A stretch of 59,463 nucleotides of DNA from Pseudomonas putida W15Oct28 (GCF_000708715.2 NZ_JENB01000034.1:1-59463); one strand, 5' to 3'; positions 29,712-39,730 are shown, counted from the stretch's first letter. Notes: generated by a model from the letters alone, not told the origin. Numbers and translations: made by a program.

Positions 29712-30588
29712 ACACCCGCTCGAGCATGAAATCGATGAACACCCGCAACTTCGGCGGCATCTGCCGCCCGGACGGCCACAGCAGATAGAAGCTGCCGCGC
29801 CGTTCCATGAAGTCGTCGAGGACACTGACCAGCGAGCCATTGCCCAATTCACGGCCCACGTTGAAGTCCGGCAGACAGGTAATGCCGCGGTGGTTCAAGG
29901 CAAAGCAGACGCGTGTTTCGACGTGGTTGCAGACCATCGAGATGGGGATGTCATAGGCTTGCTCGGGATGCTCCTGTCGCAGCGGCCAGGTTTCCAGCTT
30001 GCCATTGCTGGGGAAGCGATAGTGCAGGCAGGTATGTGCCGCCAGGTCGCGCGGGTGCAGGGGTGTGCCGCGTTCGCGCAGGTACTCGGGCGAGGCCACC
30101 AGGCGGTGCTGGAAGTGCCCCAGGAACTTGGCGTTGAGCCGCGAATCCACTGGCTGCCCGCCGCGCATCACCACATCGAAGCCCTCGCCGACGATATCCA
30201 CCATGCGGTCGGAAAAGTCCAGGTCCAGCGCCACCTGCGGGTACAGCGCCATGAACTCGGCCAGCGCCGGCATCACCAGCGCTGTGACCTGCGGCATGCT
30301 GACACGCAAGCGGCCACGCGGGGTTTCGCTGGCCTGGGACAGCTCCTGCTCGGTGGCCTCGATTTCGGCCAGGATGCGTCGGCTGCGCTCGAGGAACAGC
30401 GTGCCCTCGGCGGTAAGGGTAATGCTGCGTGTGCTGCGGTGGAACAGGCGCACACCCAGGCGGCTTTCCAGGCGCGCCACGCGTTTGCCCACGGCCGAGG
30501 CAGTGATGCCCAGCGATTGGCCGGCGGCGACGAAACTGCGGGTTTCGGCCACCCGATTGAACACCACGAAGCCGCTGAGGCTGTCCAT
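29692..30588 (-). CDS. LysR-family regulator
   Basis: A 298-residue LysR-type regulator of the group that often controls divergent efflux or oxidoreductase genes: winged helix FVVFNRVAETRSFVAAGQSLGITASAVGKRVARLE, then the LRVSMPQVTALVMPALAEF start of the effector domain. I chose the ATG at 30588, preceded by AGGA. It is divergent from the MFS transporter gene at 30706, with a 117-base shared region, and probably represses or activates it. Confidence 0.94.
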   Translation of the reverse strand: MDSLSGFVVFNRVAETRSFVAAGQSLGITASAVGKRVARLESRLGVRLFHRSTRSITLTAEGTLFLERSRRILAEIEATEQELSQASETPRGRLRVSMPQVTALVMPALAEFMALYPQVALDLDFSDRMVDIVGEGFDVVMRGGQPVDSRLNAKFLGHFQHRLVASPEYLRERGTPLHPRDLAAHTCLHYRFPSNGKLETWPLRQEHPEQAYDIPISMVCNHVETRVCFALNHRGITCLPDFNVGRELGNGSLVSVLDDFMERRGSFYLLWPSGRQMPPKLRVFIDFMLERVFNRTGS

Positions 30589-30705
30589 GTTGTATTCCTG
30601 ATTGCGGACATAAATGTCCTGGGTGAGCGGCATTGTAACCGTCTTTTTCCGCAGTGGCCTTGCTTGCAGACTGTCCGCCTTGTTTTCCCACTCAAGGCAA
30701 TTGTA

Positions 30706-31866
30706 ATGTCCCAGACATCCTCCCCACCGTTGCTGGACACCAGTAGCGAACGCCTGCCCCTCAGCGGGCTGCTGGCACTGGCCATGACCGGCTTTATCGC
30801 CATCCTTAGCGAAACCCTGCCGGCGGGCTTGCTCGACCAGATTGCCGACGGCATGCACATCAGCCAGGCCATGGCCGGGCAGTGGGTCACGGCTTACGCC
30901 TTGGGCTCGTTACTGACGGCAATTCCGCTGGTGACCCTGACCCAGGGCTGGTATCGCCGGCGGGCTCTGTTGCTGGCGATCATCGGTTTTGTGCTGTTCA
31001 ACGGGCTGACGGCCTTGTCGACCTCCAACAGCCTGACCCTGGTGCTGCGGTTTTTCACCGGCGCTGCCGCCGGGCTGGCCTGGGGCCTGATTGCGGGCCA
31101 TGCCCGGCGGATGGTGCCGGTGGCGCAGCAGGGCCGGGCCATGGCGTTGGCCATGCTCGGGCAGCCGATTGCCTTGTCGCTCGGGCTGCCCATTGCCACC
31201 TGGCTGGGCGCAGGGCTGGGCTGGCGTGCAACGTTTGTGCTGGTCACCCTGGTGGCGTTGCTGCTGGTGGTGTGGGTGCTGCGGTCGGTGCCGGAGTACC
31301 CGGGGCATGCCGCTGGCAGGCGCCCGGCGGCCATGCAGGTGCTGCGCACGCCGGGGGTGTTGAGCGTGCTGCTGGTGATCCTGACCTGGATCCTTGGCCA
31401 CAACATCCTCTACACCTACATTGTGCCGCTGCTGGCGGCGGCCGGCATGGCTGCGGACATTGGCCCGGTGCTGATGGTGTTTGGCATTTCGGCGCTGGCC
31501 GGGATCGGCCTGGTGGGGCTGCTGGTCGATCGGTATTTGCGCACGCTGGTGTTGCTGAGCCTGGCCGGTTTTGCCTTGGCCACACTGGCGTTGGGGCAGG
31601 CGTCGTCGTGGTTGATGTACCTGAGCATCGCCCTGTGGGGCTTGACCTACGGTGGCGCACCGACCCTGCTGCAGACCGCCTGTGCCGATGCGGCGGGTGA
31701 GGGCGGGGATGTGGCGCAGTCGATGCTGGTGACCGTGTGGAACAGCGCCATTGCCCTGGGCGGGATCATTGGCGGATTGCTGCTGAGCGGGGCGGGGGTG
31801 GAAGTTTGGCGGGGTAGTGCTGGTGTTGATCGCGATGGCTTGGCTGCTGGCCTTGGTAGCACGTAG
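30706..31866 (+). CDS. MFS drug/arabinose-type efflux transporter, frameshifted near its end
   Basis: A 386-residue major facilitator with the DHA1/sugar-efflux layout: about 12 helices, LPAGLLDQIADGMHISQAMAGQWVTAYALGSL at the start and an RFFTGAAAGLAWGLIAGHARR helix. The last residues (after about 364) read as a non-membrane sequence, but the other frame encodes GVVLVLIAMAWLLALVARR, a typical twelfth helix, ending at 31894. A one-base loss in the G run at 31811-31814 explains this: a real frameshift or a sequencing error. It is divergent from its LysR regulator. The substrate is unknown. Confidence 0.85.
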   Translation: MSQTSSPPLLDTSSERLPLSGLLALAMTGFIAILSETLPAGLLDQIADGMHISQAMAGQWVTAYALGSLLTAIPLVTLTQGWYRRRALLLAIIGFVLFNGLTALSTSNSLTLVLRFFTGAAAGLAWGLIAGHARRMVPVAQQGRAMALAMLGQPIALSLGLPIATWLGAGLGWRATFVLVTLVALLLVVWVLRSVPEYPGHAAGRRPAAMQVLRTPGVLSVLLVILTWILGHNILYTYIVPLLAAAGMAADIGPVLMVFGISALAGIGLVGLLVDRYLRTLVLLSLAGFALATLALGQASSWLMYLSIALWGLTYGGAPTLLQTACADAAGEGGDVAQSMLVTVWNSAIALGGIIGGLLLSGAGVEVWRGSAGVDRDGLAAGLGST

Positions 31867-31928
31867 AAGTGGCTTCGTGGCAGGAGCGCGCTAGCGTAGA
31901 ATTGCGTTTTTCAGCAGAGGTCGACGCA

Positions 31929-34289
31929 GTGGAGTTGCAGCAGGGTTTTGTCCTGACCCGTCATTGGCATGACACGCCCGAAGGCACCTGCGTGGAATTC
32001 TGGCTGGCAACCGATCAGGGGCCACGGCAGCTACGCCTGGCGCCACAGGTTTCGGTGGCGTTCATCCCGCAGGCGCATGAGGCGCATGCGCGGGTGTTGC
32101 TGGCCAACGAGCCCGGCGTCGAGCTGCGGCCACTGCGCCTGAAAGACTTCGACCAGCGCCCGGTGCTGGGGTTGTACTGCCGGCAGCACCGGCAACTGAT
32201 GCAACTGGAACAACGCCTGCGCACGGCGGGTATCGAGGTGTTCGAAGCGGATATCCGCCCACCCGAACGCTACCTGATGGAGCGCTTCATCACTGCCCCG
32301 GTCCAGTTCACAGGCCAACCCGACGCCCAGGGCGTCCTCTGCGAGGCCCAGCTCAAGCCCTTACCAGGTTATCGCCCGCCGCTGCGCCTGGTGTCCCTGG
32401 ACATCGAAACCAGCGAGCGCGGCGAGTTGTACAGCATCGCCCTTGAAGGCTGTGGCCAGCGTCAGGTGTACATGCTCGGCCCGGCCAATGGCACGGCCGA
32501 CGGCCTCGATTTTGACCTGCACTACTGCGCCGATCGCGCTGCGCTGCTGGCCTGCCTCAACCAGTGGATGGCCGAACATGACCCGGATGCAGTCATCGGC
32601 TGGAACCTGGTGCAGTTCGACCTGCGCCTGTTGCATGAACACGCCAAAGCGCTGCAGGTGCCGCTGGCGTTGGGGCGTAAAGGTGCGCTTATGACATTGC
32701 GTAGCCATGCCGGTGGTGGCCACGTGTTCGCCGACGCCCCGGGGCGACTGTTGATCGACGGCATCGAGGCGCTGCGCTCGGCAACCTGGAGCTTCCCGTC
32801 GTTCAGCCTCGAGAGCGTTGCGCAGACGTTGCTCGGTGAAGGCAAAGCCATCGACACGCCTTACCAGCGCATGGACGAGATCAACCGGCGCTTCGCCGAG
32901 GACAAACTGGCCCTGGCGCGTTACAACCTCAAGGACTGTGAGCTGGTTACGCGCATCTTTGCCCACACCCGTCTGCTCGAGTTCCTCCTGGAGCGGTCGT
33001 CGGTCACCGGCCTGGCGGTAGACCGCAGCGGCGGATCGGTGGCTGCGTTTTGCCACTTGTACATGCCGCAGATGCACCGTATGGGCTTTGTTGCCCCCAA
33101 CCTTGGCAGCCGCCCCGACGAAGCCAGCCCCGGTGGCTTCGTCATGGACTCGCGCCCTGGCCTGTACGACTCGGTGCTGGTGCTGGACTACAAAAGCCTG
33201 TACCCGTCGATCATTCGTACCTTCCTGATCGATCCGGTGGGGTTGGTGGAAGGCTTGCGCGTTCCCGATGACGAGCATTCGGTGGAAGGCTTTCGCGGTG
33301 GGCGCTTTTCGCGAAGCCAGCATTGCCTGCCGGCCATCGTCGAGCGGGTGTGGCAGGGCAGGGAAGCCGCCAAACGTGACGGCAACGCGGCGTTGTCGCA
33401 GGCATTGAAGATCATCATGAACGCGTTCTACGGCGTGCTGGGGTCCAGTGGTTGTCGCTTCTTCGACCCCCGGTTGGCCTCGTCCATCACCATGCGTGGG
33501 CACCAGATCATGCGCCAGACCCGGGCGCTGATCGAGGCTCGCGGCTTTGACGTGATCTATGGCGACACCGACTCCACCTTCGTCTGGCTCAAGGGTGCCC
33601 ATGCCGAGGAAGACGCGGCGCGCATCGGCCGCGAGCTGGTGGCCGAGGTCAACCAATGGTGGCAAGCACACCTGCACGAAACCATGAACCTGCAATGCGC
33701 TCTCGAACTGCAGTTCGAGGTGCATTACCGGCGCTTCCTGATGCCAACCATCCGCGGCACCGATGAAGGCAGCAAGAAGCGCTATGCCGGCCTGGTGCAG
33801 CGGGCTGATGGTTCTGAAGAGATGGTTTACAAAGGCCTGGAGTCGGTACGCACCGACTGGTCGCCGCTGGCCCGGGAGTTTCAGCAGGCGCTCTACGGCC
33901 GTGTGTTTCGCGGCGAACCCTACCGTGATTATGTCTGCGAGTATGTGCGGCGGACGTTGGCGGGCGAGCAGGACCAGCTGCTGGTGTATCGCAAGCGCCT
34001 GCGCAGGCCGCTGGCCGATTACCAGCGCAACGTGCCGCCGCATGTGCGTGCCGCACGCCTTGCCGACGAATACAACAAGCGCCTGAAGCGCCCCCTGCAA
34101 TACCAGCGCGGCGGCTGGATCAGCTACGTGATCACCACCGTCGGCCCTGAGCCACTGGAAAACCTGCAGGCACCGATCGACTACGATCACTACATCAGCC
34201 GTCAGCTACAGCCGGTGGCAGATGCCATCCTGCCCTTTGTCGGCGATGATTTTGCTCGTCTTACCGACCATCAGTTGCTGCTGTTCTGA
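31929..34289 (+). CDS. polB: DNA polymerase II
   Basis: A 786-residue family B DNA polymerase, close in length (783) and sequence to E. coli Pol II. It acts in replication restart and translesion or repair synthesis and has proofreading activity. The exonuclease Asp158 and Glu160 (SLDIET), WNLVQFD and YNLKDCELV are present. The polymerase motifs are DYKSLYPSIIRTF (A), KIIMNAFYG (B) and YGDTDS (C, Asp546 and Asp548). The start is GTG at 31929 with AGAGGT before it, matching the E. coli N-terminus, rather than the upstream in-frame codon at 31869. An SOS (LexA) box was not identified. Confidence 0.97.
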   Translation: MELQQGFVLTRHWHDTPEGTCVEFWLATDQGPRQLRLAPQVSVAFIPQAHEAHARVLLANEPGVELRPLRLKDFDQRPVLGLYCRQHRQLMQLEQRLRTAGIEVFEADIRPPERYLMERFITAPVQFTGQPDAQGVLCEAQLKPLPGYRPPLRLVSLDIETSERGELYSIALEGCGQRQVYMLGPANGTADGLDFDLHYCADRAALLACLNQWMAEHDPDAVIGWNLVQFDLRLLHEHAKALQVPLALGRKGALMTLRSHAGGGHVFADAPGRLLIDGIEALRSATWSFPSFSLESVAQTLLGEGKAIDTPYQRMDEINRRFAEDKLALARYNLKDCELVTRIFAHTRLLEFLLERSSVTGLAVDRSGGSVAAFCHLYMPQMHRMGFVAPNLGSRPDEASPGGFVMDSRPGLYDSVLVLDYKSLYPSIIRTFLIDPVGLVEGLRVPDDEHSVEGFRGGRFSRSQHCLPAIVERVWQGREAAKRDGNAALSQALKIIMNAFYGVLGSSGCRFFDPRLASSITMRGHQIMRQTRALIEARGFDVIYGDTDSTFVWLKGAHAEEDAARIGRELVAEVNQWWQAHLHETMNLQCALELQFEVHYRRFLMPTIRGTDEGSKKRYAGLVQRADGSEEMVYKGLESVRTDWSPLAREFQQALYGRVFRGEPYRDYVCEYVRRTLAGEQDQLLVYRKRLRRPLADYQRNVPPHVRAARLADEYNKRLKRPLQYQRGGWISYVITTVGPEPLENLQAPIDYDHYISRQLQPVADAILPFVGDDFARLTDHQLLLF

Positions 34290-34367
34290 ACGGGTAGTAG
34301 ATAGCTAGGCGTCAGCACGACGCAACAATCTTCAGACTCGCACCTCCACGTCATCGCGGAGGCAGAG

Positions 34368-37300
34368 ATGCTCAACAATAGCAGTCAACAAGCGGCTGCG
34401 GCCGACACCCTTAGCATGGCGCAAGCATGCCAGGACCAGTACATCGCGCAGCGGCTGCCGTCCTGGATGATGCGGCTGAGCGTGGCAGAATTCACCCTCC
34501 TGAGCGGTGCGCTGATGGAACTGTTGGCCTGCCGCGAAGGCTTGTCGGCAGCGTTGGCGCGGCTAGACAACCTGGATGCATTTACCCGGCCCTTGTTGCA
34601 CGAAGCGCTTGGCGCCCACGGCGAACTCGACGTTGATCGCCTGTTCTTTCGCCAGTGGTACACCTTCACCTCGCCCACTGTCAGTTATGTCACCAGCAGG
34701 CTTCCCGTTGTCGACAGCGACTACTACGACCTCCCGGTGCTCGAAGCCGCTTTGGGGAATTTCACAGCAGAACAGCAGCGCGACCAGCCCCGTGGCAATT
34801 GCCTGGTCGATGAGCTCGGCGCACTGCGTAGTGAACTGTCCGCACCACGCTTCGCCAAATTGTGTCGAGAGCTGGACCTTGGCCAGAAGTACCAGGCGCA
34901 TCTGGACTCTGTTCTGCAGCCCGAAGTCAGGGGATTGTTGGCGCGACGGGAACGCTACAGCATGCTGGTGGATGCCCTGCAGGCCAGGGCGCAAGGCGTA
35001 TTGAGCGCAGGCCAGATGCAGTGGGTGGTGCAGTTGTGCCTTCAGGGTACCCTGGGCCAGCTCGAAGGCGCACCTGTTCGCGTCCGGCAGTTGGCGTTGT
35101 TCGGTTGCAGTTTGCAGCAGATCGTGGTGCTGGACGTGGTCGATGAGGGTGTTTTGTACAACACCAGCAAGCGCGTGCTGGTCTATGTGCCGGGGGACCC
35201 GCACGGCCCCTGGAGCGTGCGCAGCGACCTGGAAGATTATGCCCGCCGGGTACTTGGCAAGCGCCTGCGCGAAGATGACTACCGGCGTTTCTTCAACCGC
35301 TTCGTGCTTCGTCGCGATAGCCAGCGATTCTTCTCTGCGGTCAGCGAGCGGTTTGATGACATTGCCGCCTGGGCAACCAGGGACCTCGATGAGCAAACCT
35401 TCGCCTACAGCTTGCCGCTGTTCGAACACCTCGCTGACGATTGGGTCGCCCGGATCAAGGATGATGCTGCGATCATTGCCCCACCGGTGGGCCAGCTTGA
35501 TCGCGAGGTCCAGGCCGAGCATGGCCGCCGTCTGCGTGCTGAAGGCTGGACCCTTTTGGGTATTGCAGGGTTCTTCGTGCCCGGTATCGGCGCGGTGTTG
35601 CTGGGGGTGATGGCCTGGGAGCTGCTTGAGCAGACGTTTCAGGCTGTAGGGGACTGGCAGGACAACGAGCGCAATGCGGCGCTGGCGCATCTGCTGAATG
35701 TGGGCAAAGGGCTGCTGGCTGTCGGGGCAACCGTTGCTGTAGTCGCTACGGCCCGTCGCGCCTGGAGCGAGGTGGACAAGCTGGTACCGGCGCAGCTGGC
35801 TGGCGGCGAGGAAAAACTGTGGAACGCAGACCTCAAGCCTTATCGCTGCGAAAGCCCGCCGGACACGGCAACGCGGGACATGGAGCGTGTGTACCACCTG
35901 GGCGAGCGTCGCTGGATCAGCATGGATGGTCACTGGTATGAGGTGGGTTGGTGCGATGCCGATGAACAGTGGCAACTGCTCCCCTATCAGGGCTACGCGC
36001 CGCCGCTACGTCACAATGGTGCCGGTGCATGGCGGCTGTGGTGCGAGCAGCCAGCCGAGTGGGATGACACCCACCAGCTGTTCCGTCGCCTGGGCAGGCC
36101 ATTCAGCGGCCTCGATGACGCCCAGATCGACCGGTCGCTGGCGATTCAGGGTCTTGACGACCAGCATTTGCGGGCATGGCATGTGTATGGCCGGCCGCCG
36201 GAAGCCGTGCTGGTCGACACCGTCGACCGCGTGGTCCTCGCCGGCCGGATCGGCACCTTGGCCAACCAGTTGCGTGAGGGCGTGGCCACCGCCGATCCGC
36301 AGCTGCTGGAGCGGGTGATGAATCTACCCCAGGCAGCCGGCAAGGGCGGGACAGCGCTGGCCGATGTGGCCTGGGCAGGGCGACGGGAGTTGTTCCAGAG
36401 TTTGTACGAAGAGCAGAACCCCGATACGGAAACTGGCCGCCCCTTGCGCCGGGCTTTTGCCAGCCTGCACCGCCTGGCGGCGGATGAGGTGCTGCGCGAT
36501 GTCAGCGAGGATGAGCTGCAGCAGCTTCGCGAGACCGGGCGCGTGCCGCTGTTCATGGCCGAGGCGGCAAGGTTGCAGGTCGCGCGGATTCGCATCGCGA
36601 GGGTGTATGAGGCGCTGAGCATCGATACGCCGCAAAACCTCGACCTGGCGCGGGTGGTACTGAACCTGCTGGTCCACGTGCGGGGGGCAGGCGGGCCCGG
36701 GTGGCACTTGTTCGACGGTGATGCCAGCGAACCGCTGCTCACGATCGAGGGCGCGGGGCAGACGTTTGACCTGCTTCACCAGCATGGGGTGTTCCGCTTG
36801 CGTGATCCTTCGCGGTCATTGACCAGTGAGGCGGGCGAGTTGTTCGAGACGCTGGCTGCGGCTTATGACGACCCGTCTCAGGCGGCCATCGGCCAGGGTC
36901 ACGCTTTCGTGCCTGCACTGCGCCAGGCCCTGGCACATGTTGCAAGTGGCCAAAGGCAGGCGGTGGTAAATGTGCTCAGGCTGGATCGGCCGAGTGGCTC
37001 GTTTCTCGCGCCGCAACGGCTCGATGATGGCCGGATTGGCTACCCCCTGGCTGGCGGCAGGTTATGGGCCGCGCTGGGGCTGTCCAGGCCGAGGGCATTT
37101 CAGGCACGGCTTCGAGACCTGTACCCAGCCCTCAGTGATGAACAGATCGGCCGTTGGCTGGCGTCAGACAACGCGCAGGCCAGGTTGCGCATGCTGGAAC
37201 AGCAATACGCACTGCTCAGCACCCACCTCAACAGATGGGTACGCAATGCTTTTCCCACACCGGAACTGGCCGCCCGGCGTGAGTTCAGAAAGGGCCTTGT

Positions 37301-38792
37301 CGACTGCTGGCGCTGCCTTGTCCCCGAACTTCAAGAGGATATGACGGTGGAGGGGGCACGCTTCATGCTGACCCAGACCCGCAGCCGCTTGCAGCAACTG
37401 CCTGCACTGCCGGCGCAAGTAACTTTTCCCCACGTCTCGATCCTGGCCTTGCGTGACATGCGCCTGGAGCAGATTCCGGATGAGTTTCTGCGGGCATTTC
37501 CCAACTTGCGCAACCTGGAAATCACCCAGTGTCGCCTCAGGCGTTTGCCTTTGCCTCTGATGCTTGCCCAACGGCTGGAAGTGCTTGATCTGTCGGGTAA
37601 CCAGATCGTTCTCGACGAAAGCCAGGCGCTGATCCTGGCGGGTTGTCGTTCGCTGGTGTATCTGAACCTTTCGGACAACCCTTTGGGCAGGGCATTTTCG
37701 GTCTTCGCCATGACCGAGCTCAATGCCCTGCACCTGTCACACACCCAGATGCCCGAGTTTCCTTACGGGGTTATGGAGGTGCCAGATCTGCACACGCTGG
37801 ACCTTTGCCGCAACAGTATTACCGAGTTGCCCGAGGGTTTTCACCGGTCTCAACTGTGGCGCTCTGGCAGGGTCGAGCTTTCCGGCAATCTGCTGGCGGC
37901 TGCGCCTGAGGCGCTTTCTGCGTGGCACTGGCTTGAGGCAAGCCGCGTTCCCTACCGGCTGCGTTATCTGGACGTATTGGCAGTCGGGGATCGAGACGAA
38001 ATGGCCGCGCTGTGGGTCCATCTTGAAGCAGAGGAACAATCGACTGACTTCTTCAACACCCTGTCGGTGCTGACGGCATCGGGAGCATTCAGGTTCTCGT
38101 CGACCGCGTCCGACCTCGCTTCCCGTGTGCTCGCAATGTTCCGTGCGATGAATGAGGATGACGCGCTCAAGCGTGAGCTGTTCGAACATGCAGCAGCCAC
38201 CGATTGCCAGGATAACGCCACTGCCCGTTTCGCTGACCTGGAACTGCGGATGATGATATGGCGTGCGCGACGCGGCGAGTTTGCCCGGCAGCCTGAGCGG
38301 GCATTGCTATGGCTCGGTGGTCGGTTGTGGCGGTTGGCGTTGCTCGACCAGATTGCCGCTGAACATGCCCAGCGGCTGGGTGCGGGCAACGAGTCGATCG
38401 AATTCGCCCTGGCATACCGGATCGCCTTGCGCAGGGCTTTGGACTTACCCGCTCAGCCAGACGCAATGCTCTATCCAGGTATTGCTGCGCTGAGCAACCA
38501 GGACGTTCGCGTGGCCCGTGAAACCGTCCTGGCGGGGCAGACCCGGGAAGGCATTGCTCAGTATCTGTCACGGAAGTGGTTCTGGCAGGATTACCTGCAC
38601 AAGACCTTCCCGGTTCGCCTGCAAGTGCCGCGTCATCTGCACGCTGAGCTGGAACGGCTGATGGCCTTGGGTGGCCGGGAGGAGGAAATCGCACGGCTGC
38701 ACATCAGCAATCAGCAACGGGAGCACGCGGTGTTGCTGCAGTTGACGCTGGAAGCGCTGGACAGGCATTCGCCGCCGCGTCTGCTCCCCTAG
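34368..38792 (+). CDS. Leucine-rich-repeat protein with NEL-type E3 ubiquitin ligase domain (paralogue 2)
   Basis: Predicted 1474-residue protein with the same plan as the product of 5205-9242: a long DUF6543-type N-terminal region (opening YIAQRLPSWMM; hydrophobic hairpin at about 390-470; shared DWQ..ERNAALAHL segment), about six degenerate leucine-rich repeats at about 1011-1178 (LEVLDLSGNQIVL, LVYLNLSDNPLG), and a C-terminal NEL domain with Cys1280-Gln-Asp1282. Overall similarity to the first paralogue is moderate, so the duplication is old or both were acquired. The start has a strong site (GGAGG, 6 bases before the ATG). No secretion signal or chaperone is visible. It stands alone between polB and DUF4174. 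Confidence 0.9.
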   Translation: MLNNSSQQAAAADTLSMAQACQDQYIAQRLPSWMMRLSVAEFTLLSGALMELLACREGLSAALARLDNLDAFTRPLLHEALGAHGELDVDRLFFRQWYTFTSPTVSYVTSRLPVVDSDYYDLPVLEAALGNFTAEQQRDQPRGNCLVDELGALRSELSAPRFAKLCRELDLGQKYQAHLDSVLQPEVRGLLARRERYSMLVDALQARAQGVLSAGQMQWVVQLCLQGTLGQLEGAPVRVRQLALFGCSLQQIVVLDVVDEGVLYNTSKRVLVYVPGDPHGPWSVRSDLEDYARRVLGKRLREDDYRRFFNRFVLRRDSQRFFSAVSERFDDIAAWATRDLDEQTFAYSLPLFEHLADDWVARIKDDAAIIAPPVGQLDREVQAEHGRRLRAEGWTLLGIAGFFVPGIGAVLLGVMAWELLEQTFQAVGDWQDNERNAALAHLLNVGKGLLAVGATVAVVATARRAWSEVDKLVPAQLAGGEEKLWNADLKPYRCESPPDTATRDMERVYHLGERRWISMDGHWYEVGWCDADEQWQLLPYQGYAPPLRHNGAGAWRLWCEQPAEWDDTHQLFRRLGRPFSGLDDAQIDRSLAIQGLDDQHLRAWHVYGRPPEAVLVDTVDRVVLAGRIGTLANQLREGVATADPQLLERVMNLPQAAGKGGTALADVAWAGRRELFQSLYEEQNPDTETGRPLRRAFASLHRLAADEVLRDVSEDELQQLRETGRVPLFMAEAARLQVARIRIARVYEALSIDTPQNLDLARVVLNLLVHVRGAGGPGWHLFDGDASEPLLTIEGAGQTFDLLHQHGVFRLRDPSRSLTSEAGELFETLAAAYDDPSQAAIGQGHAFVPALRQALAHVASGQRQAVVNVLRLDRPSGSFLAPQRLDDGRIGYPLAGGRLWAALGLSRPRAFQARLRDLYPALSDEQIGRWLASDNAQARLRMLEQQYALLSTHLNRWVRNAFPTPELAARREFRKGLVDCWRCLVPELQEDMTVEGARFMLTQTRSRLQQLPALPAQVTFPHVSILALRDMRLEQIPDEFLRAFPNLRNLEITQCRLRRLPLPLMLAQRLEVLDLSGNQIVLDESQALILAGCRSLVYLNLSDNPLGRAFSVFAMTELNALHLSHTQMPEFPYGVMEVPDLHTLDLCRNSITELPEGFHRSQLWRSGRVELSGNLLAAAPEALSAWHWLEASRVPYRLRYLDVLAVGDRDEMAALWVHLEAEEQSTDFFNTLSVLTASGAFRFSSTASDLASRVLAMFRAMNEDDALKRELFEHAAATDCQDNATARFADLELRMMIWRARRGEFARQPERALLWLGGRLWRLALLDQIAAEHAQRLGAGNESIEFALAYRIALRRALDLPAQPDAMLYPGIAALSNQDVRVARETVLAGQTREGIAQYLSRKWFWQDYLHKTFPVRLQVPRHLHAELERLMALGGREEEIARLHISNQQREHAVLLQLTLEALDRHSPPRLLP

Positions 38793-39006
38793 CTGTTCAG
38801 ACCTTGGTCAGACCCGCGTAGCGCCAGCGGCTTTGCGCTATGCTCAGACTGTGCGGTGATTTTTGCGCAGATATTGCCGGCCGGTCATGGAAATCGGAAG
38901 TTACCTTTGTGCCGAGCACGTCTGTGGCTGTTGGTTTAGGCTCCCGCGTCGGATCTTTCTCCATGATCTGTAGTCTTTGGTTTATCGAGAGAATAAGGAG
39001 ATACGC

Positions 39007-39558
39007 ATGCTCGTCCGGTCACTGACCCTCGCTACCTTGCTCGCTGTCGCCGGCCCGCTGCTGGCGGCCGACAGTGACGCACCGCTGGCCAAGGAAGTGG
39101 GCAAGGCCAGGCCCCTGGTGGTCATCGCGCCCAGCAGCGCAGACCCAACCTTGCGCGGATTGAACAAGGCCCTCGAGGACCCGGCCACCCAGGCCGCCTT
39201 CAAGGAGCGCAACCTGGTGCTGTACAGCGTCGCCAACATGATGGGCAAGCGCGAGGACAAGAATCTCGAACAACAGACCACCATGGCGCTGATTCGTGAG
39301 CTGAAACTGGGCGCGAGCAAGGGCACTAAGGTGATCCTGGTGGGCAAGGACGGCGAGCGGCACATACTCAAGGACGACGAGTCTGGCGAGGCCATCGACC
39401 CGCAGGCGATCCTGAAGGCGGTCGATGAACTGCCCGCAACCGAAAAGGCCGTGGCCGCACCTGAGCCACTAGCGGCGGCGCCGGAACCCAAGGCCAAGGA
39501 AAGCAAGCCAGCCAAGCCTGCCAAGCCGGCTGCGCCGCCAAAGCCGTTGGAAGACTGA
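39007..39558 (+). CDS. Periplasmic DUF4174 protein
   Basis: A 183-residue protein with a signal peptide (about 1-20, AGPLLAA) and a thioredoxin-like DUF4174 domain (RPLVVIAPSSADPTLRGLNKAL, then GTKVILVGKDGERHILKDDE). The C-terminal 45 residues are a low-complexity Ala/Pro/Lys tail with PAKPAKPA repeats. No Cys pair is present, so it is not a thiol oxidoreductase. The ATG at 39007 has AAGGAG upstream. The family function is unknown. A hairpin terminator separates it from the EGKCG operon. Confidence 0.85.
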   Translation: MLVRSLTLATLLAVAGPLLAADSDAPLAKEVGKARPLVVIAPSSADPTLRGLNKALEDPATQAAFKERNLVLYSVANMMGKREDKNLEQQTTMALIRELKLGASKGTKVILVGKDGERHILKDDESGEAIDPQAILKAVDELPATEKAVAAPEPLAAAPEPKAKESKPAKPAKPAAPPKPLED

Positions 39559-39570
39559 ACCCCTGCATCG

Positions 39571-39597
39571 GCCCCGGTGCCCCCGGGGCTGCCTTTC
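39571..39597 (+). terminator. Terminator after the DUF4174 gene
   Basis: Stem GCCCCGG/CCGGGGC with a 5-base loop (39571-39589) followed by TGCCTTT, directly after the DUF4174 stop. Confidence 0.65.
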
Positions 39598-39604
39598 AGT
39601 GGTG

Positions 39605-39620
39605 TGTATTGCATTGTATC
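39605..39620 (+). promoter_or_regulatory. Tandem TGTAT-N5-TGTAT operator upstream of the EGKCG operon
   Basis: TGTATTGCATTGTATC has two direct half-sites 10 bases apart, the geometry of OmpR-family binding sites. It ends 110 bases before the precursor ATG. An almost identical element (one mismatch in 16, with similarity continuing as CGGCTG/TGGCAG) lies at 44766-44781, upstream of the response regulator gene of the same region. Confidence 0.65.
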
Positions 39621-39730
39621 CGGCTGCACCACAGACCCACTCCCATACAAAACCGCAGGCTGCTCGATACAACCACGACACAGCGCAACGGCCTAATGGC
39701 TCCACTTTCCAACCACAGTGGAGCTGCATC

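Noticed and set aside
29647..30705. N-terminal extension of the MFS frame upstream of 30706
   Set aside because: The extension lies opposite the LysR gene at 29692-30588 and has no membrane helices; the MFS protein starts at 30706.
32361..34190. Frame antisense to polB
   Set aside because: Shadow of polB; the family B polymerase motifs settle the strand.
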